This document shows positions 1 through 7,740 of a stretch of DNA of 64,000 nt, one piece after another. Source of the stretch: Chryseobacterium viscerum. Its GTDB lineage: Bacteria; Bacteroidota; Bacteroidia; Flavobacteriales; Weeksellaceae. The DNA is taken from NCBI RefSeq assembly GCF_025949665.1, contig NZ_JAPDFT010000006.1, forward strand, positions 108,881-172,880, given 5' to 3'. The position numbers were made by a program, and so were the translations under genes. Numbering within the stretch: position 1 is the stretch's first letter; every line of letters starts with the position of its first letter. Under the pieces are notes generated by a model. That model searched no databases. It was not told where the DNA came from and was given only the letters and a program-made list of their open reading frames with translations.

Positions 1-1407
1 TAATGCAACAATAATCCAGATTGCGATGAAAAGTTCTCTTTTTAAGAAGAATGTTTTAGAAACAAGATCTGCTTTAGATAAGAATTTCAAGGCTAAAGCC
101 AGTTCCACAAATCCTAAAACCACTTTTACTGTATTCATCCATCCTCCGGATTTCGGAAGACTTTGTAATGCTTGCGGGAATAAAGCCAATAGTCCGAAAA
201 CGATTGCCCACGCAAGACCGAATCCTGCCAATGCAAATGTCAGTAACATCGGAACGTTAGTAGAACCCGTTACTGCACTTCCCAGTAAACTTCCTAAAAT
301 AGGTCCTGTACAAGAGAAAGAAACAATAACCAATGTCAATGCCATGAAGAAAATACCGATAAGTCCTCCTGCTTCTTCTGCTTTAGAAGATTTATTGGCA
401 ATTGAACTTGGTAAAGTGATATCATAATACCCGAAGAAACTTCCGGCAAAGAAAATAAATATGATAAAGAATGCAATATTCAGCCATACGCTGGTAGAAA
501 TCTCATTGAAGATATTGCCTGCAATTCCGTCGATAACGTGGAAAGGAATACTTAATAAAACGAAGATAAGAAGGATGAAAAACCCATAAATAAGAGCATC
601 TCTCTTTCCTTTTGCCTTATTCTTGCTGCCTTTCGTAAAGAATGAAACCGTCAGTGGAATCATTGGGAAAACGCAAGGTGTAAGCAAAGCGATTAGCCCG
701 CCAATAAATCCTAGGAATAAATAAGTCCAGTAATTTTCATCTACTTTAGCAGAAGCTGTACCGCAGTCTGTCAATGGTTTTTTGAAATCTATGCTTTTAA
801 TTTTCAGCTGCTTAGGATCCAGTGTTGAGGTTTCTGTAATTGTAGCTTCTGTTTTTGAAGGATTTTCAGTAACCGTTTCAATTGTTTTTACTGAATCTTT
901 TACCGCAGCTGCAGTTTCTTCAGTAGCCACTGCTTCTTCCGTTGCCCCTTTTGGTGTAACTTTTTGATTGAATTCTAATGTATTGGGAGCCAGACAAACT
1001 CTGTCATCACAGGTCTGATATGTAATTTCAGAAGTGACATCCGCAGGCTTTGTAGGATCTTTTAATTTAAATTTCTGCTTAAATCCAGCTGAATTGGAGT
1101 AAAAAACAATTGTTCCCCCAAAAGCTTCAGAAAACTCTTCATGCTTTTTACCTACTTCGGTAAACTTCCCGATCAGTTCAATATTCTTTCCCGTAACTTT
1201 ATACTCGGTAGGAATTCCGGTATCTTCCGGCAAGTCTTTTGAGTAAATATGCCATCCGCTTTCCATAGTAGCATTCAATACAGCTTCGTACTGATTGTTT
1301 CCAAGGTCGTTGATGGTGAATTTAAACTTTACAGGATTTTTTATCTGCGCATTAATCCCTGTCGCTAAAAATAGTAGAATTAATAAAAACCAATTTCTAA
1401 ATTTCAT
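1..1407 (-). CDS. dsbD: DsbD-type thiol:disulfide interchange protein, N-terminal part (cut by window start)
   Basis: Passes electrons from cytoplasmic thioredoxin across the inner membrane to periplasmic thiol proteins. The frame is open for 469 codons and runs off the window. A signal peptide (residues 1-21, ending in NAQ) is followed by the N-terminal periplasmic domain with the cysteine pair CDDRVC (C133, C138). A Thr/Ala/Glu-rich linker leads to a block of membrane helices holding the two redox cysteines in LTPC (C245) and FSCTG (C366), as expected for DsbD. The C-terminal thioredoxin domain would lie left of base 1 and cannot be seen. The ATG lies inside the 3' end of tilS (11-base overlap), which suggests translational coupling. 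Identification is firm; completeness is unknown. Confidence 0.93.
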   Translation of the reverse strand, partial: MKFRNWFLLILLFLATGINAQIKNPVKFKFTINDLGNNQYEAVLNATMESGWHIYSKDLPEDTGIPTEYKVTGKNIELIGKFTEVGKKHEEFSEAFGGTIVFYSNSAGFKQKFKLKDPTKPADVTSEITYQTCDDRVCLAPNTLEFNQKVTPKGATEEAVATEETAAAVKDSVKTIETVTENPSKTEATITETSTLDPKQLKIKSIDFKKPLTDCGTASAKVDENYWTYLFLGFIGGLIALLTPCVFPMIPLTVSFFTKGSKNKAKGKRDALIYGFFILLIFVLLSIPFHVIDGIAGNIFNEISTSVWLNIAFFIIFIFFAGSFFGYYDITLPSSIANKSSKAEEAGGLIGIFFMALTLVIVSFSCTGPILGSLLGSAVTGSTNVPMLLTFALAGFGLAWAIVFGLLALFPQALQSLPKSGGWMNTVKVVLGFVELALALKFLSKADLVSKTFFLKRELFIAIWIIVAL

Positions 1408-2746
1408 TGTTCATTTCATTAAAAATTTTGAGACTCCATTTTGTCTTCTCATTCTTTGCATATCTTCTATCCTGTCTGAAAGGGATAATCCCAAGTACAG
1501 AATAATTGCTGTCTGTCAGTATCCAGATTTTTTGCCTCGCTAAAATAGATAATTTTTCGTCCCTAAAAAACTTAGAAACTTTCTTTTTCCCGGAAAATCC
1601 TGATGGATAAAACTCGTCACCCTCTTTTTGTTTTCTCAAACGTAGTGGGAAATGAAGTTTTTCGGCATCAAAATCCCATTCAAATCCTTTATTGATTCCA
1701 TCAATGCTTTCAATATAATCTACGAGATTGACGTTGATTTGGTTTTCGGAAAAATTAAAATGATCGATCAGTATTATTTCCTCTTTGATTTCTTGTTTAT
1801 CATTTCTATCAATAAATATCAATTCATCACGATTGACAATCAACTGATATTTTTCTGAAAAAAAGGAACTGTTGTTTTCGGCCTTAAAAATTTTAGGAAT
1901 TTCTTCCTCCTGGTTGAATCCGTATTTTTTTAAGATTTCAAATTTTACGAAATCACTTTCCTGGTACAGCTTTTCCTTTGATAAGATTTTATAGTCTGGG
2001 TTAAATACCGTAAGACGATTTTCTATCTCCTGAATCTGTTTCCGGACAAAATCTTTAGTTTGATTCAGATATAAAGAACTTTTTCTGAAGTTTTCCAGAA
2101 AGTTATCATTTGTATCCATCAGCACCGGAACAATCTCATTTCTAATCCTATTCCTCAGGTAATCATTTTTTTTATTAGAAAGATCTTCCCGGAATTCAAT
2201 TGTGTTCTCCTCAGCAAACTGATAAATTTCTTTTTTTGAAAAATTTAGAAGCGGGCGGAGAATATCATTGTCATTTGATGGGATTCCACTCAATCCGTTG
2301 ATGCCGGAGGCTTTGGAAAGGTTGATGATAAATGTTTCCAGCTGATCGTTCAGGTGATGAGCAGTAACCAGAAATTCCAGTTTTTCCTTTTCCTGGATTT
2401 CTTTAAAAAAAGTATACCGGAGTTCCCTCGCCCAAAGCTGAATAGAGTTTTCAGGTTTCCGGTCCTTTTCCGAAACTTCATACAAATGAAATTTTATATG
2501 ATTTTTCTCACAAAAATCCTGCACCGTTTTCTGATCCAGATCAGAATCATTACCACGGAGTTTATAATTGATATGGGCAACCTGAAACTGGAATTTTGAA
2601 CCTTTGATTTCGTGCCCTAAATCCCTGAACAAAGAGGCAAGAACCATAGAGTCTGCTCCTCCGCTTACCGCCAGAAGATACGTGTGATTTTCCGGTTCGT
2701 GAACGAGATTTTTTAATTGGCTGATAAAGCTTGATTTTTCCAACAT
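1397..2746 (-). CDS. tilS: tRNA(Ile)-lysidine synthase
   Basis: Converts the wobble cytidine of the CAU-anticodon tRNA-Ile to lysidine using ATP and lysine, so that the tRNA reads AUA. It is an essential cytoplasmic enzyme. The PP-loop ATP-binding motif SGGADS is at residues 28-33, followed by the N-type ATPase domain (THHLNDQLET-like region near 130-140) and a C-terminal TilS domain with the KKKVSKFFRDEK stretch. Its 449 residues fit the family. A Bacteroidota -7 box TATCTTTG lies at 2777-2770 on the minus strand, 23 bases before the ATG. The 3' end overlaps dsbD by 11 bases, so the two are probably one transcript. Confidence 0.95.
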   Translation of the reverse strand: MLEKSSFISQLKNLVHEPENHTYLLAVSGGADSMVLASLFRDLGHEIKGSKFQFQVAHINYKLRGNDSDLDQKTVQDFCEKNHIKFHLYEVSEKDRKPENSIQLWARELRYTFFKEIQEKEKLEFLVTAHHLNDQLETFIINLSKASGINGLSGIPSNDNDILRPLLNFSKKEIYQFAEENTIEFREDLSNKKNDYLRNRIRNEIVPVLMDTNDNFLENFRKSSLYLNQTKDFVRKQIQEIENRLTVFNPDYKILSKEKLYQESDFVKFEILKKYGFNQEEEIPKIFKAENNSSFFSEKYQLIVNRDELIFIDRNDKQEIKEEIILIDHFNFSENQINVNLVDYIESIDGINKGFEWDFDAEKLHFPLRLRKQKEGDEFYPSGFSGKKKVSKFFRDEKLSILARQKIWILTDSNYSVLGIIPFRQDRRYAKNEKTKWSLKIFNEMNNEI

Positions 2747-2769
2747 AGATGTTGAGAATTTCTTTTATG

Positions 2770-2777
2770 CAAAGATA
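2770..2777 (-). promoter_or_regulatory. -7 box TATCTTTG for tilS-dsbD
   Basis: Exact match to the Bacteroidota sigma-A -7 consensus TAnnTTTG on the minus strand, 23 bases before the tilS ATG. No TTG at the usual 17-23 base distance upstream was found, so only the -7 element is supported. Confidence 0.55.
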
Positions 2778-2803
2778 ACCGATATAATTCAATTGAATTT
2801 TCC

Positions 2804-2811
2804 TAACTTTG
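2804..2811 (+). promoter_or_regulatory. -7 box TAACTTTG for the OmpA-family lipoprotein
   Basis: Match to TAnnTTTG 22 bases before the ATG at 2834, divergent from the tilS box. The two -7 elements are only 26 bases apart, so the two transcripts share a compact promoter region. Confidence 0.5.
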
Positions 2812-2833
2812 AGTAGTCTAAAAATGATTATTT

Positions 2834-3667
2834 ATGAAGATTTTAAAAATTGTAGCAGTTTCTGCAATGGCGCTGGGAATGACATCTTGTGTCAGCAAAA
2901 AGCAGTATGATGCTTTGAGCACAAACTATAAGCAGTGTATTGAAAATATCGGAGAAAGACAGAGAGAAATTCAGGATTTGAAATCTCAGAACTCTGCATT
3001 GACTGGTGAAAATAACTTGCTGAAAAGCCAGCATGATGCTTTAAAATCATCACTTGATGCATGTCTTTCCAACACCGGAAAAAGCTCTGCCAATATTGAT
3101 AAATTGGTAGGTGAAATCAATGCTTCCAATTCTTATATCAAACAATTGATTTCTAACAACGCTAAGAATGACAGTTTGAATCTGGCATTGTCTAACAAGC
3201 TGAAAAGATCTTTAGATAATGTATCAGATCAGGATGTACAGGTGAAGGTATTGAAAGGAGTTGTAATGATCTCTCTTTCAGATAATATGTTGTACAAAAC
3301 AGGGGATTACAATATTCTGCCTGCTGCTCAGGAAGTGTTAGGTAAAGTAGCTAAAGTAATCAATGATTATGATAAATATTCAGTGTTGATTGAAGGGAAT
3401 ACGGATAATGCTCCGTTGAACTCTCCAAATCTTCCAAGAGACAACTGGGATCTTTCTGCATTAAGAGGTACTTCTGTGGCTAAAGTTCTTCAGACCCAGT
3501 TTGGAGTAGATCCTGCAAGAATTACAGCAGGAGGTCGTTCTGAATACAACCCGAAAGCTACCAACATGAGCGTTTCAGGAAGAGGAGAAAACAGAAGAAC
3601 GGAAATCATCATTATGCCTAAACTTGATGAGTTTATGAAACTGATGGATATCGCTCCTAAGAAATAA
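2834..3667 (+). CDS. OmpA-family peptidoglycan-binding lipoprotein
   Basis: A 277-residue envelope lipoprotein that probably links the outer membrane to peptidoglycan. The lipobox MTSC puts the lipidated cysteine near residue 19. It is followed by VSKKQYD, which has no acidic surface-export patch, so a periplasm-facing position is likely. Residues about 25-110 have heptad-like Leu/Gln/Lys spacing typical of a coiled coil. The C-terminal OmpA domain (about 145-265) carries IEGNTDNAPL, NWDLSALR and the arginine-rich NRRTEIIIMP end expected for diaminopimelate binding. It is monocistronic, with a strong hairpin after the stop. Confidence 0.9.
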   Translation: MKILKIVAVSAMALGMTSCVSKKQYDALSTNYKQCIENIGERQREIQDLKSQNSALTGENNLLKSQHDALKSSLDACLSNTGKSSANIDKLVGEINASNSYIKQLISNNAKNDSLNLALSNKLKRSLDNVSDQDVQVKVLKGVVMISLSDNMLYKTGDYNILPAAQEVLGKVAKVINDYDKYSVLIEGNTDNAPLNSPNLPRDNWDLSALRGTSVAKVLQTQFGVDPARITAGGRSEYNPKATNMSVSGRGENRRTEIIIMPKLDEFMKLMDIAPKK

Positions 3668-3689
3668 TTACTCAACCATACATAATAAT

Positions 3690-3717
3690 AAATCCCGAAG
3701 CAATTCGGGATTTATTG
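3690..3717 (+). terminator. Hairpin terminator between OmpA lipoprotein and HTTM gene
   Basis: Ten-base perfect stem AAATCCCGAA / TTCGGGATTT with a GCAA loop, followed by ATTGTTTTA. It lies between convergent stops at 3667 and 3720, so it may serve both strands. A near-identical hairpin recurs at 6293-6316. Confidence 0.8.
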
Positions 3718-3719
3718 TT

Positions 3720-4682
3720 TTATGAGTTAATCTGTTTCGGAATATAATGGGCTGATATTTTTTTCTTTGAAAAGGGAACTGCTTTTTTAGCAGTTTGCTC
3801 AAAATAAAAATTGGTGATATTCCATACAATCATAATGGCTGAAAAGTAATATAAATTAAGAACGAGTGCAATTCCTATATGCATAGAAACCGTCAGGAAA
3901 AGCCATGTTTTCTGAGTTGGTTTGTACCAGATGAAAAACGGGTAGCATATCTCGATGATAATTGTACTCCATCCCATGAAACTTAGGATATAGGAATGTT
4001 CTATAAGCCAGCTGAAATCAAAATTCAGATCTCTGTTGGAATAAGGAAGATGAATGGCCTTCCAGATAGATTCGCCGTTCCACCAATTGAAACCTAAAGC
4101 TTTATCTAATCCGGAGAAAAAATAAGCAATAGATATATGAATCTGAAATAATCTTTTGACAGGAGTGATATTTATTTCCTGTGTTTTTTTACTAAAAATA
4201 AAATTCCTGAGGGAAAAAAAATGATCGGCGGGAAACAGGATCAGATAAAATAGTGACATGCTCGTGAAAAAATCTGCACCATAAGCAAAGAAAGAACTTC
4301 CCTTGAGTAAAGCAATCTGTAGTATAAGCAAAAGGAAAGCTGAAACTCTGGAATAAAAACCAGTAATGATCAAAATACACAAGGTAATAAATGATATTTT
4401 GGTTATCACAATCGTTGTGCTTTCTTCAATGCCAAAGCTTTGTAAAAAGCTGACGATTTTTGAGAAGGTAATCAGCCAGTCAGGAGTGAAAACACTCATA
4501 ATATCCTGCGGGATGATACTGCTGCTTGAAAATAGTTTGTCAAAATCCGGCATGACTGCGAGAAACTGTAAAAGAATAATCGTTCCAATTGCAATCCGGA
4601 AGAAGCTCAGGAATTCTGTTTGATTATCCTGTCTGAAAAAGAAGTTTTCAGTTTTGGTATAGAGTACATTCAGCTTTTTCAT
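3720..4682 (-). CDS. HTTM domain membrane protein (vitamin-K-dependent carboxylase related)
   Basis: A multi-pass inner-membrane protein of about 320 residues. The order of hydrophobic helices and the motif IAYFFSGLDKALG followed by WWNGESIWKAI match the HTTM (horizontally transferred transmembrane) family, which shares a fold with vitamin-K-dependent gamma-glutamyl carboxylases. The bacterial members mostly have no assigned substrate. The longest ORF starts at 4790, but that would overlap the upstream gene; the ATG at 4682 (MKKLNVLY) leaves a 4-base gap after the upstream stop and is preferred. It is the last gene of a probable three-gene minus-strand unit with 4687-5259 and 5312-5905. Confidence 0.82.
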   Translation of the reverse strand: MKKLNVLYTKTENFFFRQDNQTEFLSFFRIAIGTIILLQFLAVMPDFDKLFSSSSIIPQDIMSVFTPDWLITFSKIVSFLQSFGIEESTTIVITKISFITLCILIITGFYSRVSAFLLLILQIALLKGSSFFAYGADFFTSMSLFYLILFPADHFFSLRNFIFSKKTQEINITPVKRLFQIHISIAYFFSGLDKALGFNWWNGESIWKAIHLPYSNRDLNFDFSWLIEHSYILSFMGWSTIIIEICYPFFIWYKPTQKTWLFLTVSMHIGIALVLNLYYFSAIMIVWNITNFYFEQTAKKAVPFSKKKISAHYIPKQINS

Positions 4683-4686
4683 CACT

Positions 4687-5259
4687 TTAATGTTTGAATT
4701 CATCAATAAGAATAAGATTTTCATTCGTTTTTCCCTGTCTGAAATCTGCAATAGAAGGGTAGTCGTACAAATAAAGCTTTGTAGTAACACTTGAGGCTTT
4801 TGGATTTTCTTTCATCACATGTTCTGCAATCTGTTTGATAATAATATCCAGATATTGATAATACTTGCGGTCATATGTGTTCTTGTTAGAAATTTTATCC
4901 AGAAACATATTAAAAACAGTAGTATATCTCACTCTGCTCTCCTTACTTTTAAAATAAGGCATGGCCTTTTGTTCCAGAATATTTCCCTTCTTATCTTTCA
5001 GTTCAAAGCTCATCACAAAATCACTGGCAACATTGGGAGCATAGAAGCCATAACCTGTATCAAAACCAGTATATGATGTAAATATATTGACTGGCTTTAA
5101 TTGGGCAATATTTTCCGAAACTGTATAGGCCAGGGGCTTTTTATAGTTTCTGTTTTCATAATAAAAACCATAGTAGCCATCAAATGTTCCCTTCATACCA
5201 ATTGTGAATACTATCAATAGAACAATAAAAATTCCGGATAACTGAAGCTTTTTTTTCAT
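4687..5259 (-). CDS. Unrecognised membrane-anchored protein next to HTTM gene
   Basis: A 190-residue protein whose family I do not recognise. One hydrophobic segment near the N-terminus (about residues 8-24) suggests a signal anchor, with the rest outside the cytoplasm. The mature part is rich in Tyr and Phe early on (YYGFYYENR) and otherwise looks like an ordinary mixed alpha/beta domain, with no cysteines and no recognisable catalytic motif. Its stop lies 4 bases before the HTTM start, so the two are almost certainly cotranscribed and may work together. The function is open. Confidence 0.7.
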   Translation of the reverse strand: MKKKLQLSGIFIVLLIVFTIGMKGTFDGYYGFYYENRNYKKPLAYTVSENIAQLKPVNIFTSYTGFDTGYGFYAPNVASDFVMSFELKDKKGNILEQKAMPYFKSKESRVRYTTVFNMFLDKISNKNTYDRKYYQYLDIIIKQIAEHVMKENPKASSVTTKLYLYDYPSIADFRQGKTNENLILIDEFKH

Positions 5260-5311
5260 GACAAAAGATTTAAGAAAAGGCTGCCTTCAGAACAAAAACA
5301 GCCTTTTACGG

Positions 5312-5905
5312 TTATTTGTAGTTAACCAACACATTGTTAAGCTTGACATTGATTCGTGGATCAATGGCTGTGTTAACTTTGTAAGATTTTATGATCACAT
5401 TGGTAAGATTCTTTCTTCCCATAGTTGGTGGACAGATCGTATATTCTTCAGCACCTCTTATAGTAAGTTTACCTAAAGAAGCGATATCTTTCTGGCTTAG
5501 TAGAGCAGCATTCGTCGCAACCTGATTGTTTTGAATGGCATAATAATCTGCTCCAAGTTCTTTGGCTCCGTATTTTTGAAGGATACCATCTACTTTAGCT
5601 CTTAGATCACCATATTTTTTCCAGTCAATATTGGCTTTCATCAGACATCCGCGGATGATATACTGTCTGTTGATTTTGTAAATAATAAAATTGGTACCCA
5701 AACTGCTCTGATGAAGTTTTTGTAGTCTTAGTAAACTCTTTATGTCTTCATCAGAAATTTTTTTGACATCTTTAAGGATGTAATTGTTGTCTACAATGTA
5801 ATTGCCTTTTTCTTTATAAAAAGACATTTCCTGAGGCTTTAGCTGGGAAAATATTATAACAAGTCCCACTATTGCTCCAATTAAAAATAAAGTCTTTGTT
5901 TTCAT
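5312..5905 (-). CDS. Unrecognised membrane-anchored protein, first gene of HTTM unit
   Basis: A 197-residue protein of unknown family. It has an N-terminal hydrophobic anchor (about residues 4-20) and then a soluble domain with NNYILKD, IKSLLRLQKLHQSS and a C-terminal beta-rich stretch. Its two cysteines (in RGCLMK and TICPPT) could pair outside the cytoplasm, though no redox motif is seen. It precedes 4687-5259 by 52 bases on the same strand. A -7-like box TACATTTG lies at 5999-5992 on the minus strand, giving a leader of about 80 bases. Real as a gene; function not inferable. Confidence 0.65.
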   Translation of the reverse strand: MKTKTLFLIGAIVGLVIIFSQLKPQEMSFYKEKGNYIVDNNYILKDVKKISDEDIKSLLRLQKLHQSSLGTNFIIYKINRQYIIRGCLMKANIDWKKYGDLRAKVDGILQKYGAKELGADYYAIQNNQVATNAALLSQKDIASLGKLTIRGAEEYTICPPTMGRKNLTNVIIKSYKVNTAIDPRINVKLNNVLVNYK

Positions 5906-6292
5906 GTGGATGTTTTAAAATATCCCTACTCTGTTTTAGGATTTTCGGGGGCCTCCTTTCTGTGAGTGTTTCATGGTTGAGAAACTTAGATCAAATGTAG
6001 AATTATGTAAGTGCTTAAGAATAAGTGTTTATCCTGTTTTTTTATAAGGACTTTAACCTGTTGCTATTGAAATATAAAGATTGGAAAGATGAGAATCGCA
6101 AAATAACAGGCTGTTTAAAGGTGATTCAGACTGTTTTGTGATGTTGATAGCACAGATCTATCGGATGAACTCAATAAAGTTCTTTTAAATTGAAGTTAGG
6201 GAAAATGGTCCCGGAATGGGATTAGATTGTTGATTCGATAATTAGGTATCTGATGTGACTTTTTCAGAATAGTATAGCCTTAAAACAAAAAC
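5906..6292. other. Gene-free stretch upstream of the HTTM unit
   Basis: About 390 bases with no convincing ORF in either direction, no repeat and no RNA gene that I can recognise. The only element noted is the minus-strand -7-like box TACATTTG (5999-5992) that could drive the gene starting at 5905. Confidence 0.5.
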
Positions 6293-6316
6293 AAATCCCG
6301 AAGGTGGTCGGGATTT
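6293..6316. terminator. Hairpin terminator, T-rich on both sides
   Basis: Stem AAATCCCGA / TCGGGATTT with an AGGTGG loop. On the minus strand it is followed by a T-rich run (TGTTTTTGTTTT) right after the stop of the small gene at 6325, and on the plus strand by ATTTTTAA. The sequence closely matches the hairpin at 3690-3713. Confidence 0.75.
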
Positions 6317-6324
6317 ATTTTTAA

Positions 6325-6516
6325 TCAAATTAATTCTTCCTTTTTCAGGAGCGAAATAATTCGTAGCAAAAATGAAGTGGATATTTCTTTCTTAGTTTTT
6401 GCTGCAGAAGAATCAGTTCTGCCTTTCAGCATAACTTTTTTGTGATTCTCATGGTTAGTTTGTGTCTCTCCTGCAATCATCTTGTTTCTCTTAGTGTTTT
6501 TACCCCTTATTCTCAT
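6325..6516 (-). CDS. Small basic hypothetical protein
   Basis: A short minus-strand gene of unknown family. Starting at the ATG at 6516 (MRIRGKNTKR) it encodes 63 residues. An ATG at 6585 would add 23 Cys/Trp/aromatic-rich residues that look less like coding sequence, and one at 6480 (MIAGETQ) would leave 51. The protein is strongly basic, with the end ISTSFLLRIISLLKKEELI suggesting an amphipathic helix. A -7-like TAAGTTTG at 6526-6519 favours the shortest form. The stop is followed at once by a good hairpin terminator, which is the main reason to believe the gene is real. It is convergent to nothing and divergent from the leader peptide at 6722. Confidence 0.45.
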   Translation of the reverse strand: MRIRGKNTKRNKMIAGETQTNHENHKKVMLKGRTDSSAAKTKKEISTSFLLRIISLLKKEELI

Positions 6517-6721
6517 TGCAAACTTACAACGGATACCACAAAAATACCATCCGTATTTTCCCGGTATTTTATATGGGGTTTTCACTGATGTGTAGATTTT
6601 TATTCATTTAATTAGTTGATTAATAAAAGAATATGTATATTTAAATCTCCGTTAAAGGAAATAATTAAAGAGGTGTCCGAAAATCTTAAAGAGTAGGAAA
6701 TTAATACTAAACAAAATAATT

Positions 6722-6877
6722 ATGAAAAATTCAAAAAAGCTTTCAAGAGTAGAAATGAAAACCGTACAAGGTGCTATTAGAGGGTGTAATCCACAGATAT
6801 TTTGTACCAGCCCGCAAACAAAGTGCTGCCCGGGATGGGTTTGTGCCGGTATAAGACAATATTGTATAGCTGTATAA
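6722..6877 (+). CDS. Leader-type bacteriocin-like peptide with cystine-knot-like cysteine order
   Basis: A 51-residue precursor too short for most gene callers. Residues 1-18 (MKNSKKLSRVEMKTVQGA) resemble the double-glycine type leaders of Bacteroidota bacteriocin-like or natural-product precursors, with GA instead of GG at the expected cut. The 33-residue core holds six cysteines at 22, 28, 35, 36, 41 and 48, i.e. C-x5-C-x6-CC-x4-C-x6-C, the order seen in inhibitor-cystine-knot peptides. The core has no acidic residue and several Arg/Lys. No maturation or export gene lies next to it. A strong terminator follows at 6911-6942. That it is a secreted disulfide-rich peptide is inference. Confidence 0.7.
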   Translation: MKNSKKLSRVEMKTVQGAIRGCNPQIFCTSPQTKCCPGWVCAGIRQYCIAV

Positions 6878-6910
6878 TGATTTTTTACATAAAATTTAGA
6901 TATGGCTAAG

Positions 6911-6942
6911 AAAAAGAGAGGGATTCATTTCTCTCTTTTTTT
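6911..6942 (+). terminator. Terminator of the leader-type peptide gene
   Basis: Perfect 10-base stem AAAAAGAGAG / CTCTCTTTTT with a 10-base loop and a run of T, 33 bases after the peptide stop. It isolates the peptide as its own short transcript of roughly 250 bases. Confidence 0.85.
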
Positions 6943-7007
6943 GTATCTTCTTGTTGAATTTAAAAACTAGCTTTAAAATCCTTAAATTTGTTTTAAATTA
7001 TAATGGT

Positions 7008-7655
7008 ATGAGTTTTTTTGAAGAAAAAAATCCTGAAATGGACAGATATTTGGAAGCACACGCTTCTTCGGAATCCGAAATTCTGAAAAAACTGAGAAGA
7101 GAGACTTACCAGAAGACGACACAGCCTCACATGATTTCCGGATATCAGCAGGGAAGGTTATTGACTATTATTTCCCAGATGCTGCAGCCGAAAAGTATTT
7201 TGGAGATAGGAACATTCACAGGATATGCTACGCTATGCCTTGCATCAGGATTGGCAAAAGACGGAAAAATTACAACATTGGATGTGAATGAAGATCTTGC
7301 TTATCTTCCGAAAAAATATTTTGAGTCAAGTGAATATGCCAGTCAGATTGATTTTAAACTTCAGGATGCCAAAGAATATTTAAAAGAAACAGAGGAGTTT
7401 TTTGATCTGATCTTTGTAGATGCTGATAAGGAGAATTATGCAGAATATTTTAAATTGATAAAACCCCACACCAAGTCCGGAACAGTAATCCTGTTTGATA
7501 ATGTTTTGTGGTACGGGAAAGTGCTTGAAGAAAATCCGAAGCTGAAGTCAACCCAGTCTATTCAGGAATTGAATGATTTAGCGGCAAAAGACGAAGATTT
7601 TGAAAATCTTATTTTACCTTTGCGGGATGGAGTCAACTTTCTTCGCAGAAAGTAA
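7008..7655 (+). CDS. Class I SAM-dependent O-methyltransferase
   Basis: A 215-residue cytoplasmic enzyme of the caffeoyl-CoA/catechol O-methyltransferase type that transfers a methyl group from SAM to a hydroxyl group on an unknown small molecule. SAM-binding motif I is ILEIGTFTGYATLCLA (about residues 60-75). The metal-binding and catalytic region is LIFVDADKENY, and FDNVLWYGKV is the usual downstream motif. The longest ORF begins at 6951, but a -7 box TAAATTTG lies at 6983-6990, so the ATG at 7008 (MSFFEEKN) is the likely start. It is first in a run of same-strand genes to waaA. Confidence 0.88.
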   Translation: MSFFEEKNPEMDRYLEAHASSESEILKKLRRETYQKTTQPHMISGYQQGRLLTIISQMLQPKSILEIGTFTGYATLCLASGLAKDGKITTLDVNEDLAYLPKKYFESSEYASQIDFKLQDAKEYLKETEEFFDLIFVDADKENYAEYFKLIKPHTKSGTVILFDNVLWYGKVLEENPKLKSTQSIQELNDLAAKDEDFENLILPLRDGVNFLRRK

Positions 7656-7740
7656 TAAAAATATCCTAAGATTAAAACATTTAAAGAGAGTACAGGTTGT
7701 ATTTTTTCTTTAAATTATTCAATCTTTAAATTGAGAGTTA

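Noticed and set aside
26..427. Plus-strand ORF opposite dsbD.
   Set aside because: The minus frame encodes a clear DsbD with conserved cysteines; the plus frame is a shadow. The same holds for 782-967.
3720..6877. The idea that the HTTM (carboxylase-related) protein modifies the cysteine-rich peptide, as vitamin-K carboxylase modifies conotoxins.
   Set aside because: The peptide core has no glutamate; the only Glu is in the leader. The genes are on opposite strands and separated by 1 kb with a terminator between.
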